Part shown: piece after piece, positions 53,601-62,186 of the stretch
Layout: every line of letters starts with the position of its first letter
Position numbering within the stretch: position 1 is the first letter of the stretch
DNA from: Bin76 sp963665765
Lineage (GTDB): Bacteria; Actinomycetota; Acidimicrobiia; Spongiisociales; ZC4RG35
Reading direction: 5' to 3'
Length of the DNA stretch: 64,000 bases
NCBI GenBank assembly: GCA_963665765.1
Contig: OY762464.1
Coordinates: 1,240,001-1,304,000, forward strand
Notes under the pieces: model-generated
The model's input: only the letters and a program-made list of their open reading frames with translations
Told to the model about the DNA's origin: nothing
Database searches by the model: none
Program-made: the position numbers and the translations under genes

Positions 53601-54969
53601 TCAGCATTGCTGTCTGTATCGTCGTAGACAAAAGGGATGTCTGGGACGCAGGGTCTCCGCGGAGAGCCAAAAAGTACTCTCGACCAGACTCCCGCATCTC
53701 CGCGTTGTTCGGCGCGACGACAGCAACGCTGCCGGTGTCAACTCCAATTAGCTGGGAAAAGAACCCTTTAGGGTCGGCCAGAGTCGCTGACAGGCCAACC
53801 ACATGGCTCGGAGACGCCATCTCGCCGCGCCATCGACGAATGAGATGAGCTACCTGTGCACCGTGGGTCCCTGAGTAAGTATGTATCTCGTCGAGCAAAA
53901 TGAAATCCGGAGAAAAACTGGAGTCTCCTACCAGCAATCGCCGCATACGAGCATTTCCGAGCAACCGGTTCACCATCTCCGTTGTTGTGAAGAGAACCTC
54001 AGGGGGGCGCGAGACGAGCGCCCGTCGAGAGAACACCAGTGACTTCAACTCATACCCACACCTAGTGCACCGAAGGCGACGGCCTTCGTCTCTTTCCGGC
54101 CAAAGGAGATCGCCTGAACACCCTTCCCTTAGGCAATCAACTATCGGTGATGTAAGTCCGTCCGCCGTGGGAAGCCATCCCCTGCGCACCTCCCGCTGTG
54201 CATCCGCCCGGTCGTGCGGGGTCGCTCCGTAGAGGACACCCACTCTGAGGCGTTCCGCATCACGGCCCGGCAAGTTCGCAATCACCTCCAGGATGACACG
54301 AAGTTGGTCGCGAAGCAGTTCGACACGGGGGTATATGGCAACGATCCGAGGAATTCCAACAGGCCCCGGCACGCTTAGCGCATGAGTCAACGCAGGAAGG
54401 TAGAAGGCAAGTGTCTTGCCCGCTCCGGTGCCAGCCGTAATGCATGTCCCGCCGCGGCCGCCAACTGAACTCAGGAGTCTCTGGGTTGCTCTCGCCTGGA
54501 ACTCGGATGCTGATCGCCCAGCAAGGATTGCTTTCAGGGTAGCCTCGTGGCTTATCGTCCACCGGTCGTTCAGAGCGCTGCTGAGACGGCTTGTCAGTTC
54601 ATCCTGGTCCACTTCTCGAACAGGAACAACGCGTGGTCGTGATAGAAACCGCATATCTGACACGAGCGTCTTGGCTGTGCGCCAGTCGCTGCGGGGACCA
54701 TGAAACCACTGCCTCAAGTGACGCGCAAGGCGAACCGTCTCCGCCATGCGCGTCCGAAAGCGACCTCCGGTAAGACCACGTTCAAACACGAGTCCAGTCG
54801 CGAGAAGGCGCTCGAGAAGTTCCTCGGGATCCTCACGGGGCCTTTCCGATTCCAGCAATCCAAGAAGCTCGTCCTCGTTATATGCGCCACTCGTCACACC
54901 CCATGTCAGAAGGGGCATTTCCCGCGCCTCCAGTTCGTTGAGCACATCAACGAGAACTGGATCAGTCAC
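50617..54969 (-). CDS. dpdJ: DpdJ, very large DEAD/DEAH-box helicase
   Basis: A 1450-residue superfamily-2 helicase. Walker A GTGAGKT lies at about 180-186, four Cys of a possible zinc site at 279, 284, 301 and 304 (CLREGCSG and CTRCGY), DEIH at 360-363, and motif VI QRRGRAGRD at 597-605. This places it with YprA/Lhr-type helicases. The remaining ~800 residues are mostly unassigned; a PGGTGVVEAAVDR segment resembles the DUF1998/MZB end seen in helicases such as DrmB-type proteins, though its Cys set is not evident. It probably translocates on target DNA during restriction. It overlaps dpdI and dpdK by four bases. Confidence 0.85.
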   Translation of the reverse strand: MTDPVLVDVLNELEAREMPLLTWGVTSGAYNEDELLGLLESERPREDPEELLERLLATGLVFERGLTGGRFRTRMAETVRLARHLRQWFHGPRSDWRTAKTLVSDMRFLSRPRVVPVREVDQDELTSRLSSALNDRWTISHEATLKAILAGRSASEFQARATQRLLSSVGGRGGTCITAGTGAGKTLAFYLPALTHALSVPGPVGIPRIVAIYPRVELLRDQLRVILEVIANLPGRDAERLRVGVLYGATPHDRADAQREVRRGWLPTADGLTSPIVDCLREGCSGDLLWPERDEGRRLRCTRCGYELKSLVFSRRALVSRPPEVLFTTTEMVNRLLGNARMRRLLVGDSSFSPDFILLDEIHTYSGTHGAQVAHLIRRWRGEMASPSHVVGLSATLADPKGFFSQLIGVDTGSVAVVAPNNAEMRESGREYFLALRGDPASQTSLLSTTIQTAMLMRRMLDPEPGVPSGGTFGSRLFVFTDNLDVVNRLHSQLQDAEGWQPGGVNRKPEGSLAVLRSSGADQGLRDDVGQLWDAAEELGTLDRFVAVDRTTSQDAGVGSSSDVVVATASLEVGFDDPNVGAVLQHKAPRDAAQFLQRRGRAGRDPAMRPWATVVLSDYGRDRLAFQAYEALFDPKVQPAHLPIRNRVILKMQATWWVVDYLSRTTGGTPLRTVLKSRWSYNRKHQVRVARDRLVVARSLLTDKGLGKLERGLMWALRIGEDDARSVLFDHPRAIATAVLPTIIRRLEGIAGQHKLPERFRWGDPLVDFVPSSLFAPLQTPEVSIELPAIGQFPSEPRIEPIGPSMREFAPGRVSYRFALRGKRERMWVNPPASTEPNLDLETFCSNYLHLTLPPGLQEPVVQPRSIQLSRPSGHVPDSSYGRWNFEVFFRVNGVPAELDVPSGSPWTKLVRSVTVMTHRTRAPLTVWRIARTVEVERRTPSEPPSTRHRVRFAGGDAAVGFAMDVDGLQIDVLLPEQPISGPGTLLDRALRTTYFEYLVTTNSELSTRVPSAFLREWMAQLSLCAVVTASVDDGSGLTVLTDTGLSAGIIQAARAVFGAEGPSDDPSEPIQDPGLVTDLEEVLQDGVVVTELQRCLASLRWPLPAAALKWIHERYASTIAAGIVGAIQAMCPDLDVGDLRADFKILSLHDDRPRARITISEDQPGGTGVVEAAVDRIAEDPRAFWAVVTKVLGPCDGERINEALRRFLKGRVEGCFANEVELIRAASTLAGTTKAWASLRERMFHNGIDADQTVISALATRLLRPGSDAVVEQLCRRLLGDWDALEGNLGVEVDLRVFAYIAAQDDETRRCLASITSQMDLTPEWTVGQIVGLLWARGSKLRATSLQNYSPYGKLPETERLLLEPITRARITTVQSDAANWRRDLDAQLGLGGVARIKCSGEAEAADALRHLLTVPTAVGVLEFHPRVVGVERSSAEIILTVDIREAQQ

Positions 54970-55703
54970 AAGCGACGTACTACGAGGTCCTCCAGCACGC
55001 CAGCCAACTGGAGTCCAGCCATGAGTTCGGGCGTCACCTCTGCAAGGGGTAGACCATCAAGGGATGCAGCCTTCTGAAGAACCGCCCGTATTTCCGGCGT
55101 CATGGCAGCCTGTTTCTTATCGATCTCCGCTATCGCCGCGCGAAGGTCGTCTATTAACTTGCCGATTTCCCCGAGACAGGCAGTCAAACCTTCTACTTTG
55201 AGGCTTTCTTCTAGAAAGACTCGTTCCCTGACCGGGTCTTTGCTCTGAACAACCCTGATCGTTGAGGCGCGGCGCGCCGCCCTCCTCCTGGCAATGGGCG
55301 ACCCGTGCAAGTCACCCGACTCCTCGCGCACCAGCAACCCTCGTGCCGCCGTAAACCTCTCTCGCCACGTATATTTGACCCAGCGATCCACCCGCTTGAT
55401 CTGTATGCCTAGGAGTCTTTGAAGTGTATCGGCTGGCCGCTGCTGAAACGCCCGGGGGCCGCTCCTAGAGAGAGCTCCTTTGAGTTGCCCCATGGCCTGA
55501 CGGATCGCTCTTCCATCCAGCGGCGGCGTGTTCGTTTGGCCAATTGTGACACGGTAGGATTGAACGGCGTCGAAGTGATTCGCAGCAGTAGTAAGTTCGG
55601 CTCTCACCTTTTGAGCGCGCGACAACAACTGATCTCCTGCATCCATTTCACTCGCAGCGCCTAGTCGGAGTTGAAGTTCGGTAGCGGTTTCGAATAGGGT
55701 CAC
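54966..55703 (-). CDS. dpdI: DpdI, unknown protein of the Dpd operon
   Basis: A 245-residue protein assigned by position between dpdH and dpdJ, with four-base overlaps on both sides. It is mainly helical and charged (SRAQKVRAELTTAANHFDAV, RAAIAEIDKKQAAM), suggesting coiled-coil or bundle structure. No enzyme motif or membrane segment is seen. It is possibly an adaptor between the large ATPases. Confidence 0.7.
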   Translation of the reverse strand: MTLFETATELQLRLGAASEMDAGDQLLSRAQKVRAELTTAANHFDAVQSYRVTIGQTNTPPLDGRAIRQAMGQLKGALSRSGPRAFQQRPADTLQRLLGIQIKRVDRWVKYTWRERFTAARGLLVREESGDLHGSPIARRRAARRASTIRVVQSKDPVRERVFLEESLKVEGLTACLGEIGKLIDDLRAAIAEIDKKQAAMTPEIRAVLQKAASLDGLPLAEVTPELMAGLQLAGVLEDLVVRRL

Positions 55704-58700
55704 TTCTCAAGATCCTCTACTGCATCTTCGAGTCGACCAAATACTGACAAGACATCCGCCGCAACGTCCTCAAGAGTCTCGTCCTCCGGGCGACCCGCAC
55801 GGCGCTCATCGAGATCCCTTGCAATCTCAGACATTACTTGTTCTGCACGTGTTACGAACCTACTAATGATCGTGACGGTGTCCGGGAGATTACTGGCGAT
55901 CATCTGCAGGCGCTCGATTAGTGGAGGAGTCCGACGCACGAGTTCGGCGGCTTTCAACAGAACCCTGTGTGCGTTCTCATCTAGAGAAGAGGCCAGTTCT
56001 CTGAGGTCGCGCGCCGCGTCGTGGTCGCGTAACCTTCCCATCCTGTTGGCGGCCTCAACCAGTCCAAGTACACGCTTCGTCTGCTCAGACCAGGGACGGC
56101 TGGGATCAACAAATGGTGCAGCATCCGTAGCACGCTTTTCAAGATGCCTCCACTCGATCTCCACAGCCGCCGTTACAGAACGCATGAATCGATCGGTAGC
56201 TGCGTCAGTTGACTCTAGACGTCCCGAGTCGACAAAGCCCTTGATCGCTTTAAGCATTTGGTCCGCCCTGATGGCTCGGGTCGCACCGGAACCACGCGCC
56301 TCCCCAAAGTGAGCCTCTACTATCGGGCGGAGCCGATGATAAGTAGCTTCGGCGATCCCGACTGCGGCCTTCCACTTCTCGGACCGGTGGGCATGCACAG
56401 GCGATCTTGTTGATCCAAAGAGGGCCGCGAGATAGTCATGCGGGTCGGATGACTCTTCACAAGCACCCGCCACGATGGCGCACACAAGCAGTCCAGTGAC
56501 AGCGGCGGTCGTGGCCGGTTCGGGCGACTGCTCAAGCCTCGCCGTGACGAGGAAAGTCCACTCCTCCAAGTAACGTGCTACCTGTCGGCGGTATTTGTTT
56601 GCCCCCGGGTAATCATCGGCGTCTCGGAGTTCCTTAAGGAGGATCAACCCTTGTAGTGCTGCGGCACAGTCAGGTTCTTGTTCGATTACCACGATCGGAT
56701 CACGTCGACTTTGGTGGGTGACTGATCCAGCAATGTAGATGTGTTTTTGGTGATCGAATCGCTTCTGATCATCAAAGCCGTGGCCAAGGTTGATCGGCAG
56801 GGCGCTGAGGTCGAGGTTTTGGAGGATTGACCCTTGCACAAGTCTCTTCAACTGGTTTGTCGCCCTCATACCCAGATCTCGCTTGTTACCAGCCCATGTA
56901 TACAGATCATCGAAAATGCCTGACCACGGAGAACGGAGTCGCGAAACTAACGTGGCTTCGCTGGAAGCCTTTCGCGAGCTTCTGGAACGGCCTGACATTC
57001 TGCTTGACCTGGACTGATCCTTCGTCCGTGATCGTGGTCTCGGGATGTCCTCTATTTGTTCAAAGGCATCGAGTCCGAAGGCTGCGAGAGTGGCGTCTCC
57101 CACAACCGTGGGCACCTCTGACCAATACCGCATTGAATTCACAACCCGAGCGAAGTCGGCAGGACGTTTCGACCTGAGTTCGGATTGAACGAGCGGATCA
57201 ACTGGCTCGCTTCGCTCGTTGAACGGCCCGACCAACTTATTGGATGGGAACTCCCCTCGCTGAAAATCGGCCGCTGCCATTATCAGGAAGCGATTAACTA
57301 GTTCCCTCACCACCTCTCGTGGATCGAATCGCTCACTGGACAGCGATTCCACGAATCGGTTCACGGCCGCTGGGTTGTACGGATAGAGCCCGTACCCCTC
57401 TTCGCTCTGGCCGAACGTCTCGTGACAGTGCACCTGATGGTCGCAGAGGTCGCATGCGTTGGGCATCCACGCGGCACCCTGCTGATTAGCCCATCGATCC
57501 TCGATCTCCGCAGGGTCTAGCCGGCATGCGTTGAGGTAACGCCCAAGGAAAGACATGGCTTCGCCGTGGCCGACGCCGTCCGGGCCGTACGAAGCGTCAA
57601 GCCGATAGGCGTCGTCGCATCGGGTACGGACAGTGTCGAGTCCCACAAAATGCCCCCGCGTTACTGCGAATAGCACCCGTAACGCACAGAGGGTACCGTC
57701 GGGGGAACGCACGGGTTCGATGATCGCATCGAGAAACTCGCGCTCTACCCCGTGAAGGACAGTCAAATCCTCAATGAAGAGGACCAACTCCTTGCCGGAG
57801 ACCATGAGTTCCCTGCGAACCTCCCGTAGGACTGCAATCAAGTCAACTTGATCCGAGACGAACACGCGTTTCACCGCTGAGGGAAGTGCTTCGTTGATGA
57901 GATCCACAGCTCTCGACTTGAGATCCGAGATTGACGCCAACTGACCCAATAATGTTCGGGCACCTTTGCTTGCCTCCCCAATCTCTGCAAACGTCAAAGG
58001 CAAGTCATCGTCGGTGACACGGATCGCATCGTTATCAAGCCCATCTCCATCCCTGCGGCCTCGCATTGCCAGTCCTACGAGCCTTGGGATAACGGCACCG
58101 TCGTCTGTGAACCGTCGACGCACCACAGGATCGCGGAGAATATCTGGGAGTTCGCGGCGAAGTTTGTCCACCATTTGCGCTGCCCTGCGGTCCGCGACAG
58201 ACCGGTCGGTAGCCGACTCCACTGACGTGATCAGGGCGAGTTCATCAAGAAGCCGTTCCGCCAGTACCTGTTCGTTTTCCGACTGGGCCGGCGCACTGAG
58301 AAGAGCTTCGCGTGCCGCGTCGATCGCAGGACCTTCAAGGCCTTCGATGACAGTTTCGATGACACGCCGGATGCTGGTTCGGTTCTTCGCCAAGTATCGG
58401 CTCTCCCAATTGTGGCGATCCTTAGTACGGTTCCATACCCAGCGAACAAGGTGGGACTTCCCCGTGCCAGACCCTCCGACGATCGGGATAAGTAGATAGC
58501 CGTCCGGCCGAAGCGGGCCTTCAAGCACCCGCACAATCTCGGCCTCTTCCACCCATCTACCCCTTTGGGTGCCCAACGGACTCTGCCGCAGCTTCAAGGG
58601 GTGGTGTACCGCTTGGAAGTGTCCAGATCCAAGCGACGCGGCATCGCGGGGGGTGGCCGCCCTCACAGCGGCACCTGTCCAGCACACGTATTGACGCATT

Positions 58701-58708
58701 TCAGTCAT
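55700..58708 (-). CDS. dpdH: DpdH, large P-loop ATPase
   Basis: A 1002-residue ATPase. Walker A GGSGTGKS lies at about 78-85 and the Walker B-like LVLFIED at about 308-314. A Cys/His cluster CDLCDHQVHCH begins near residue 419 and may bind zinc. The N-terminal ATPase half resembles STAND/AAA-type proteins; the C-terminal half is helical without recognised domains. The ATG at 58708 has AAAGGTGA six bases upstream and overlaps the dpdG end by eight bases; the in-frame extension to 58840 overlaps dpdG and is rejected. Probably an energy-driven part of the restriction complex. Confidence 0.8.
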   Translation of the reverse strand: MTEMRQYVCWTGAAVRAATPRDAASLGSGHFQAVHHPLKLRQSPLGTQRGRWVEEAEIVRVLEGPLRPDGYLLIPIVGGSGTGKSHLVRWVWNRTKDRHNWESRYLAKNRTSIRRVIETVIEGLEGPAIDAAREALLSAPAQSENEQVLAERLLDELALITSVESATDRSVADRRAAQMVDKLRRELPDILRDPVVRRRFTDDGAVIPRLVGLAMRGRRDGDGLDNDAIRVTDDDLPLTFAEIGEASKGARTLLGQLASISDLKSRAVDLINEALPSAVKRVFVSDQVDLIAVLREVRRELMVSGKELVLFIEDLTVLHGVEREFLDAIIEPVRSPDGTLCALRVLFAVTRGHFVGLDTVRTRCDDAYRLDASYGPDGVGHGEAMSFLGRYLNACRLDPAEIEDRWANQQGAAWMPNACDLCDHQVHCHETFGQSEEGYGLYPYNPAAVNRFVESLSSERFDPREVVRELVNRFLIMAAADFQRGEFPSNKLVGPFNERSEPVDPLVQSELRSKRPADFARVVNSMRYWSEVPTVVGDATLAAFGLDAFEQIEDIPRPRSRTKDQSRSSRMSGRSRSSRKASSEATLVSRLRSPWSGIFDDLYTWAGNKRDLGMRATNQLKRLVQGSILQNLDLSALPINLGHGFDDQKRFDHQKHIYIAGSVTHQSRRDPIVVIEQEPDCAAALQGLILLKELRDADDYPGANKYRRQVARYLEEWTFLVTARLEQSPEPATTAAVTGLLVCAIVAGACEESSDPHDYLAALFGSTRSPVHAHRSEKWKAAVGIAEATYHRLRPIVEAHFGEARGSGATRAIRADQMLKAIKGFVDSGRLESTDAATDRFMRSVTAAVEIEWRHLEKRATDAAPFVDPSRPWSEQTKRVLGLVEAANRMGRLRDHDAARDLRELASSLDENAHRVLLKAAELVRRTPPLIERLQMIASNLPDTVTIISRFVTRAEQVMSEIARDLDERRAGRPEDETLEDVAADVLSVFGRLEDAVEDLEK

Positions 58709-59600
58709 TGCAGTCACCTTTTGAGACGTGTGAGAAGATTGATCCGTCGGAGCGACGGATCTTCGGTGCATCCGCCAAGTCCTCAAAAGCCAGATGTCCA
58801 CTTGCCTCCAGTCGCCATAACGCGTCAGTCGTAGCGGCACTCAGTATCCAGTCGGGTTCTGGCGATCTGCGCCAGTTTTCTTCTACGAATCGTCTGTACG
58901 AGCCGGACTCCAAGACGGGCAGTTGCGCGCCAATGGCTTCGATGAATGATCGGCCATCAAGCCTTTTTTCGCTCTTGAATATCGCAGGAATTGAGTCGCG
59001 AACAGCTGGAGTGGGATCTGGGATTAAACGTCCGGAGGGAGAGCGCCAAGCAAACCTCAGCGAGCATGCCCAGCGCCGAAAGGCGACCCAGCGAGTACTG
59101 TTGGAGATCGGCCAGCCGCTGGCGTCGTCGCTGTACCGCGTACCGAAGTCGGCCTCCTGTAGGGACTTGACCGATGGCGGATCCCCTTCCATTCGAGCGG
59201 GGACCTTGTCAGGGCCAAGGGAGAGGAACCATGCCAAGGCATTGGTGAGATCACGAGCGCCTTTTTGGCTGCCCCAGGAAGAGGTGTTGAGGTCTTCTGA
59301 CAGGACACACCGACGTATGAGCCTCACTATCGCTGTAGTTCCCCTCTTAGCCGCCTTGGCGCTGTCCGAACTCAGTCGCACGCGGTCGCCTTCACGAAAG
59401 ACAAGACCGATTTCGACAGCACTTTTCAGATTCTGGATCGCGTCAAGTTGATTCTTCTGGGGCGAGTCCGTGAGAGTCGGGGGCGAGATTGCGTCGACAA
59501 TGCGAGTCCGCTCCTCACGTTGACCTCGACATTGGGCTAGATAGAGAACAATGACGCTCATCATGCTCGCTCGCAGTTCTGGCGGATTGAGTAAAGCCAT
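58701..59600 (-). CDS. dpdG: DpdG, unknown protein of the Dpd operon
   Basis: A 299-residue protein assigned to DpdG from its size and its place between dpdF and dpdH. The start MALLNPPELRASMMSVIVLY suggests a helical N-terminus. The C-terminal part (WRLEASGHLAFEDLADAPKI) looks like a winged-helix or DNA-contact module. No catalytic motif is evident. The gene begins 11 bases after dpdF and overlaps dpdH by eight bases. Confidence 0.72.
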   Translation of the reverse strand: MALLNPPELRASMMSVIVLYLAQCRGQREERTRIVDAISPPTLTDSPQKNQLDAIQNLKSAVEIGLVFREGDRVRLSSDSAKAAKRGTTAIVRLIRRCVLSEDLNTSSWGSQKGARDLTNALAWFLSLGPDKVPARMEGDPPSVKSLQEADFGTRYSDDASGWPISNSTRWVAFRRWACSLRFAWRSPSGRLIPDPTPAVRDSIPAIFKSEKRLDGRSFIEAIGAQLPVLESGSYRRFVEENWRRSPEPDWILSAATTDALWRLEASGHLAFEDLADAPKIRRSDGSIFSHVSKGDCND

Positions 59601-59611
59601 GTAACGCCCTC

Positions 59612-62185
59612 CTAGAGGACCCGCTCAAGATCGTCAAGCCGAAAGGCTGAATCGCTATCAATTAGCGATAGACCAGAAGTTCCTAAAGGTAGATCACTCG
59701 GGCCGAGAACAACAAAGAGACTAGATCGGGAACTCCCGTCAAGGAGAGGGCCAGGATCAATCCCTTCATCAACAATCGCAAGTGTCGGCACACCCACCTC
59801 GGAAACGGGATCGAAGTCGTCGAGTACGTTCACCATCAGCGGCGGCCGCCCACCCTGTTGTGGTGGCAACCAGTCCTTAATGTTGTTACTCTGGCTTCTG
59901 GGGACCAGAATGAGTTGGATTCCGCCAGCGGCGAGAAGCGACCGGATGGTGCGCCGGAGTTTGCGGTGGGACTGCATAACCGCCCGATCAGTCCCGATGA
60001 TCACCCGCGGGCCCCACCCGCCGTCAGCGGCAAGTTGATGGAGTCGAGTGGGTTCTGACACAGGCGCCGCCTCGATACCGCTGGGACTAGGCGACGGCGA
60101 AGACCACCGGTGAAGGCCGTTTCGGCGGCAGTAAGCACATCCCCCACAACTCGGCAGGCACGTCGTCCGAAACTTGTGGGGGCTCAGGATGGAGTAGTTC
60201 TTCGCCACGAGTTCACCCACACACTGGCGTCCGGACAGTGCTGTCTTGACGCTCGCAAGTCCGTCGCGCGACTTTTTTACCATCCTGGCTCGGACCCTCT
60301 CAAAGACTTCGCTCCAGAATCCCGACGATTGATGATCGCGCAGAACGCGAACAGTCAACCACTCACGGTCATCAAGGGAGGAACCGGATCCTGTCGGCAA
60401 CTCTTCAAGACTGAAGTCCCACGCAAGAGCGCCTGCGCGAGCCATCAAGCTGACAGTGAACATATTCCAAAGTTCGTTGTAATCGGTGTTCGTTTGGAGG
60501 TTGCTATGGACCGCGGTCCGCGGTACCCGAATCGTGTCAGGGCCGAGAGCCTCGGCAGCCTGTATCATTGCGCTCCAACGTTCCCGGGCACGGTCTGCGG
60601 TCAGCAGGCGGAGTGTCGCAATGCCGGCAGCGACATCTTGATCGGGTTTCGTGGGGAGAACCAAAGAGATCATAGGTCGCCCGTCACGCCCGCCTCTCCC
60701 GACCTCCTGGTAGTAGCGGTCGAGGCTCTCAGGCATGCAGGCGTGGATGACTGTACGGATATCCGGAACGTCAAGCCCAAGGCCGAAAGCTGACGTGGCG
60801 AACACGAGGTCAATCTGGGAGGGTTGCTCCAGCGAGTCACGCAAGGAACGGAGGACGAATTCTCGGTGCGAAGTCTTGGAATCTCCGTCTACCACCTCAA
60901 AGCGAGTGAAGCCATGAGCGGACGCAAGTTTACTGAGCCGCTTTGGAGTAAGAGTTCCGGGACGCGCCACTCGCTCGTCACGCAGGGTGGTGTAAACAAT
61001 CGCTGGTCGTGGAAGGTGCCGGAGAGACTCAATGAGTCGAGCATCTCTCCTCGCGTCCGATGCCGGTGCGACCCAGAAGCTAGGCTCAGGTCGTACCACT
61101 GGCGCGCCGACATGCAAAAACGGACCTGGCTGGCCGAAGAGGGACTCAAGGAGATGCAACGTGTCTTCGGTGATGGTGGCACTCGCAAGGATCGTCCGGA
61201 ATGCTTCATGGCCAGCGGCTCTCGATTCACGTAGGAGATGAGTGCGCAACCCGGCCAGTGCGTGGAAATGCGGGCGGAAGGCGTCTCCCCAAGACGCCAC
61301 GATATGGGTCTCGTCGATAGCGATCAGTCGTAGCCGACCACCTGCTGCGGCCTCACTGAGCGGCCGCAGCAGAGAGGCGACTAAGGCCTCAGGGTTCGTG
61401 AATAGGATCGGCTGGTGGCCGGATCTGAGGCGGTTTACAAGACTCGCCTTCTGACCCGAGGTCAAGCCTCCGTGGTAGGCCGTTGGGGGAGCATTAGGAT
61501 CACAACTTTCGTATCGCCGCTGCTGATCGATTGCGAGCGCGACCGTTGGGACCACAATCACCGAGACAGCGTTGCTAGTTGACGCAGTAAACGCGGGGGC
61601 GAGCATTGCCAGGGTCTTCCCTCCACCCGTGGGAAGATTAACAACAAGTGTGCTACCCGCGGGGGCCAGTAGGGCGCTCCGCACAGCCGCACGCTGCCCA
61701 GGTGTCCGATATGTCTTGAAGTCTTGGTCGATAAGTCGAAGGAACGGGTCCCCGTAGACCGACTCGTCTCGTCTCACAACACGAAGATCTGAGACATCGT
61801 GGTCAACCGCGGGGACTGAGCCACACTCGAGCCACCGAGGCAACCAGGGAGCAGCACGAATCCGCGTCACATCTACATTGCGAGGTTCAGGGTCGAGTCC
61901 AAAGTCAGCCCATCGAAGACCGGGTGGAAACGACTGGGAATGCGGTACATCAAGCCAAGCAGAGATCGCCTTGGACTTGGTTTCAACACCAGAACCGTAC
62001 TCAATTGCGTTTCGACGAACATCGTCCGAGCGGAGCACCTGACGAAGCAAAACCAATGCGTCCACTGATCCGCCGCGGCCACTCTCTGCCATTTCCAGCG
62101 CTGCCGAAACCCGGTCGGTGACGGGGATCTGCTGGCCGGCAGCAATCCGGTTGAGCAACGATTGAACGTCCTGGACAGTGCGCAC
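59612..62185 (-). CDS. dpdF: DpdF, RecQ-like DEAD/DEAH helicase
   Basis: An 857-residue superfamily-2 helicase of the RecQ type. Walker A PTGGGKT lies at about 185-191, DETH at 291-294, SATI at about 335-338, and motif VI QEVGRGGRDG at 493-502. A four-Cys zinc site follows near 676-686 (CLPSCGGCAYC), similar to the RecQ zinc domain. DpdF proteins are defined as RecQ-like members of the Dpd restriction set. The GTG start lies one base after the dpdE stop. The last ~150 residues show no known domain. Confidence 0.87.
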   Translation of the reverse strand: MRTVQDVQSLLNRIAAGQQIPVTDRVSAALEMAESGRGGSVDALVLLRQVLRSDDVRRNAIEYGSGVETKSKAISAWLDVPHSQSFPPGLRWADFGLDPEPRNVDVTRIRAAPWLPRWLECGSVPAVDHDVSDLRVVRRDESVYGDPFLRLIDQDFKTYRTPGQRAAVRSALLAPAGSTLVVNLPTGGGKTLAMLAPAFTASTSNAVSVIVVPTVALAIDQQRRYESCDPNAPPTAYHGGLTSGQKASLVNRLRSGHQPILFTNPEALVASLLRPLSEAAAGGRLRLIAIDETHIVASWGDAFRPHFHALAGLRTHLLRESRAAGHEAFRTILASATITEDTLHLLESLFGQPGPFLHVGAPVVRPEPSFWVAPASDARRDARLIESLRHLPRPAIVYTTLRDERVARPGTLTPKRLSKLASAHGFTRFEVVDGDSKTSHREFVLRSLRDSLEQPSQIDLVFATSAFGLGLDVPDIRTVIHACMPESLDRYYQEVGRGGRDGRPMISLVLPTKPDQDVAAGIATLRLLTADRARERWSAMIQAAEALGPDTIRVPRTAVHSNLQTNTDYNELWNMFTVSLMARAGALAWDFSLEELPTGSGSSLDDREWLTVRVLRDHQSSGFWSEVFERVRARMVKKSRDGLASVKTALSGRQCVGELVAKNYSILSPHKFRTTCLPSCGGCAYCRRNGLHRWSSPSPSPSGIEAAPVSEPTRLHQLAADGGWGPRVIIGTDRAVMQSHRKLRRTIRSLLAAGGIQLILVPRSQSNNIKDWLPPQQGGRPPLMVNVLDDFDPVSEVGVPTLAIVDEGIDPGPLLDGSSRSSLFVVLGPSDLPLGTSGLSLIDSDSAFRLDDLERVL

Positions 62186-62186
62186 T

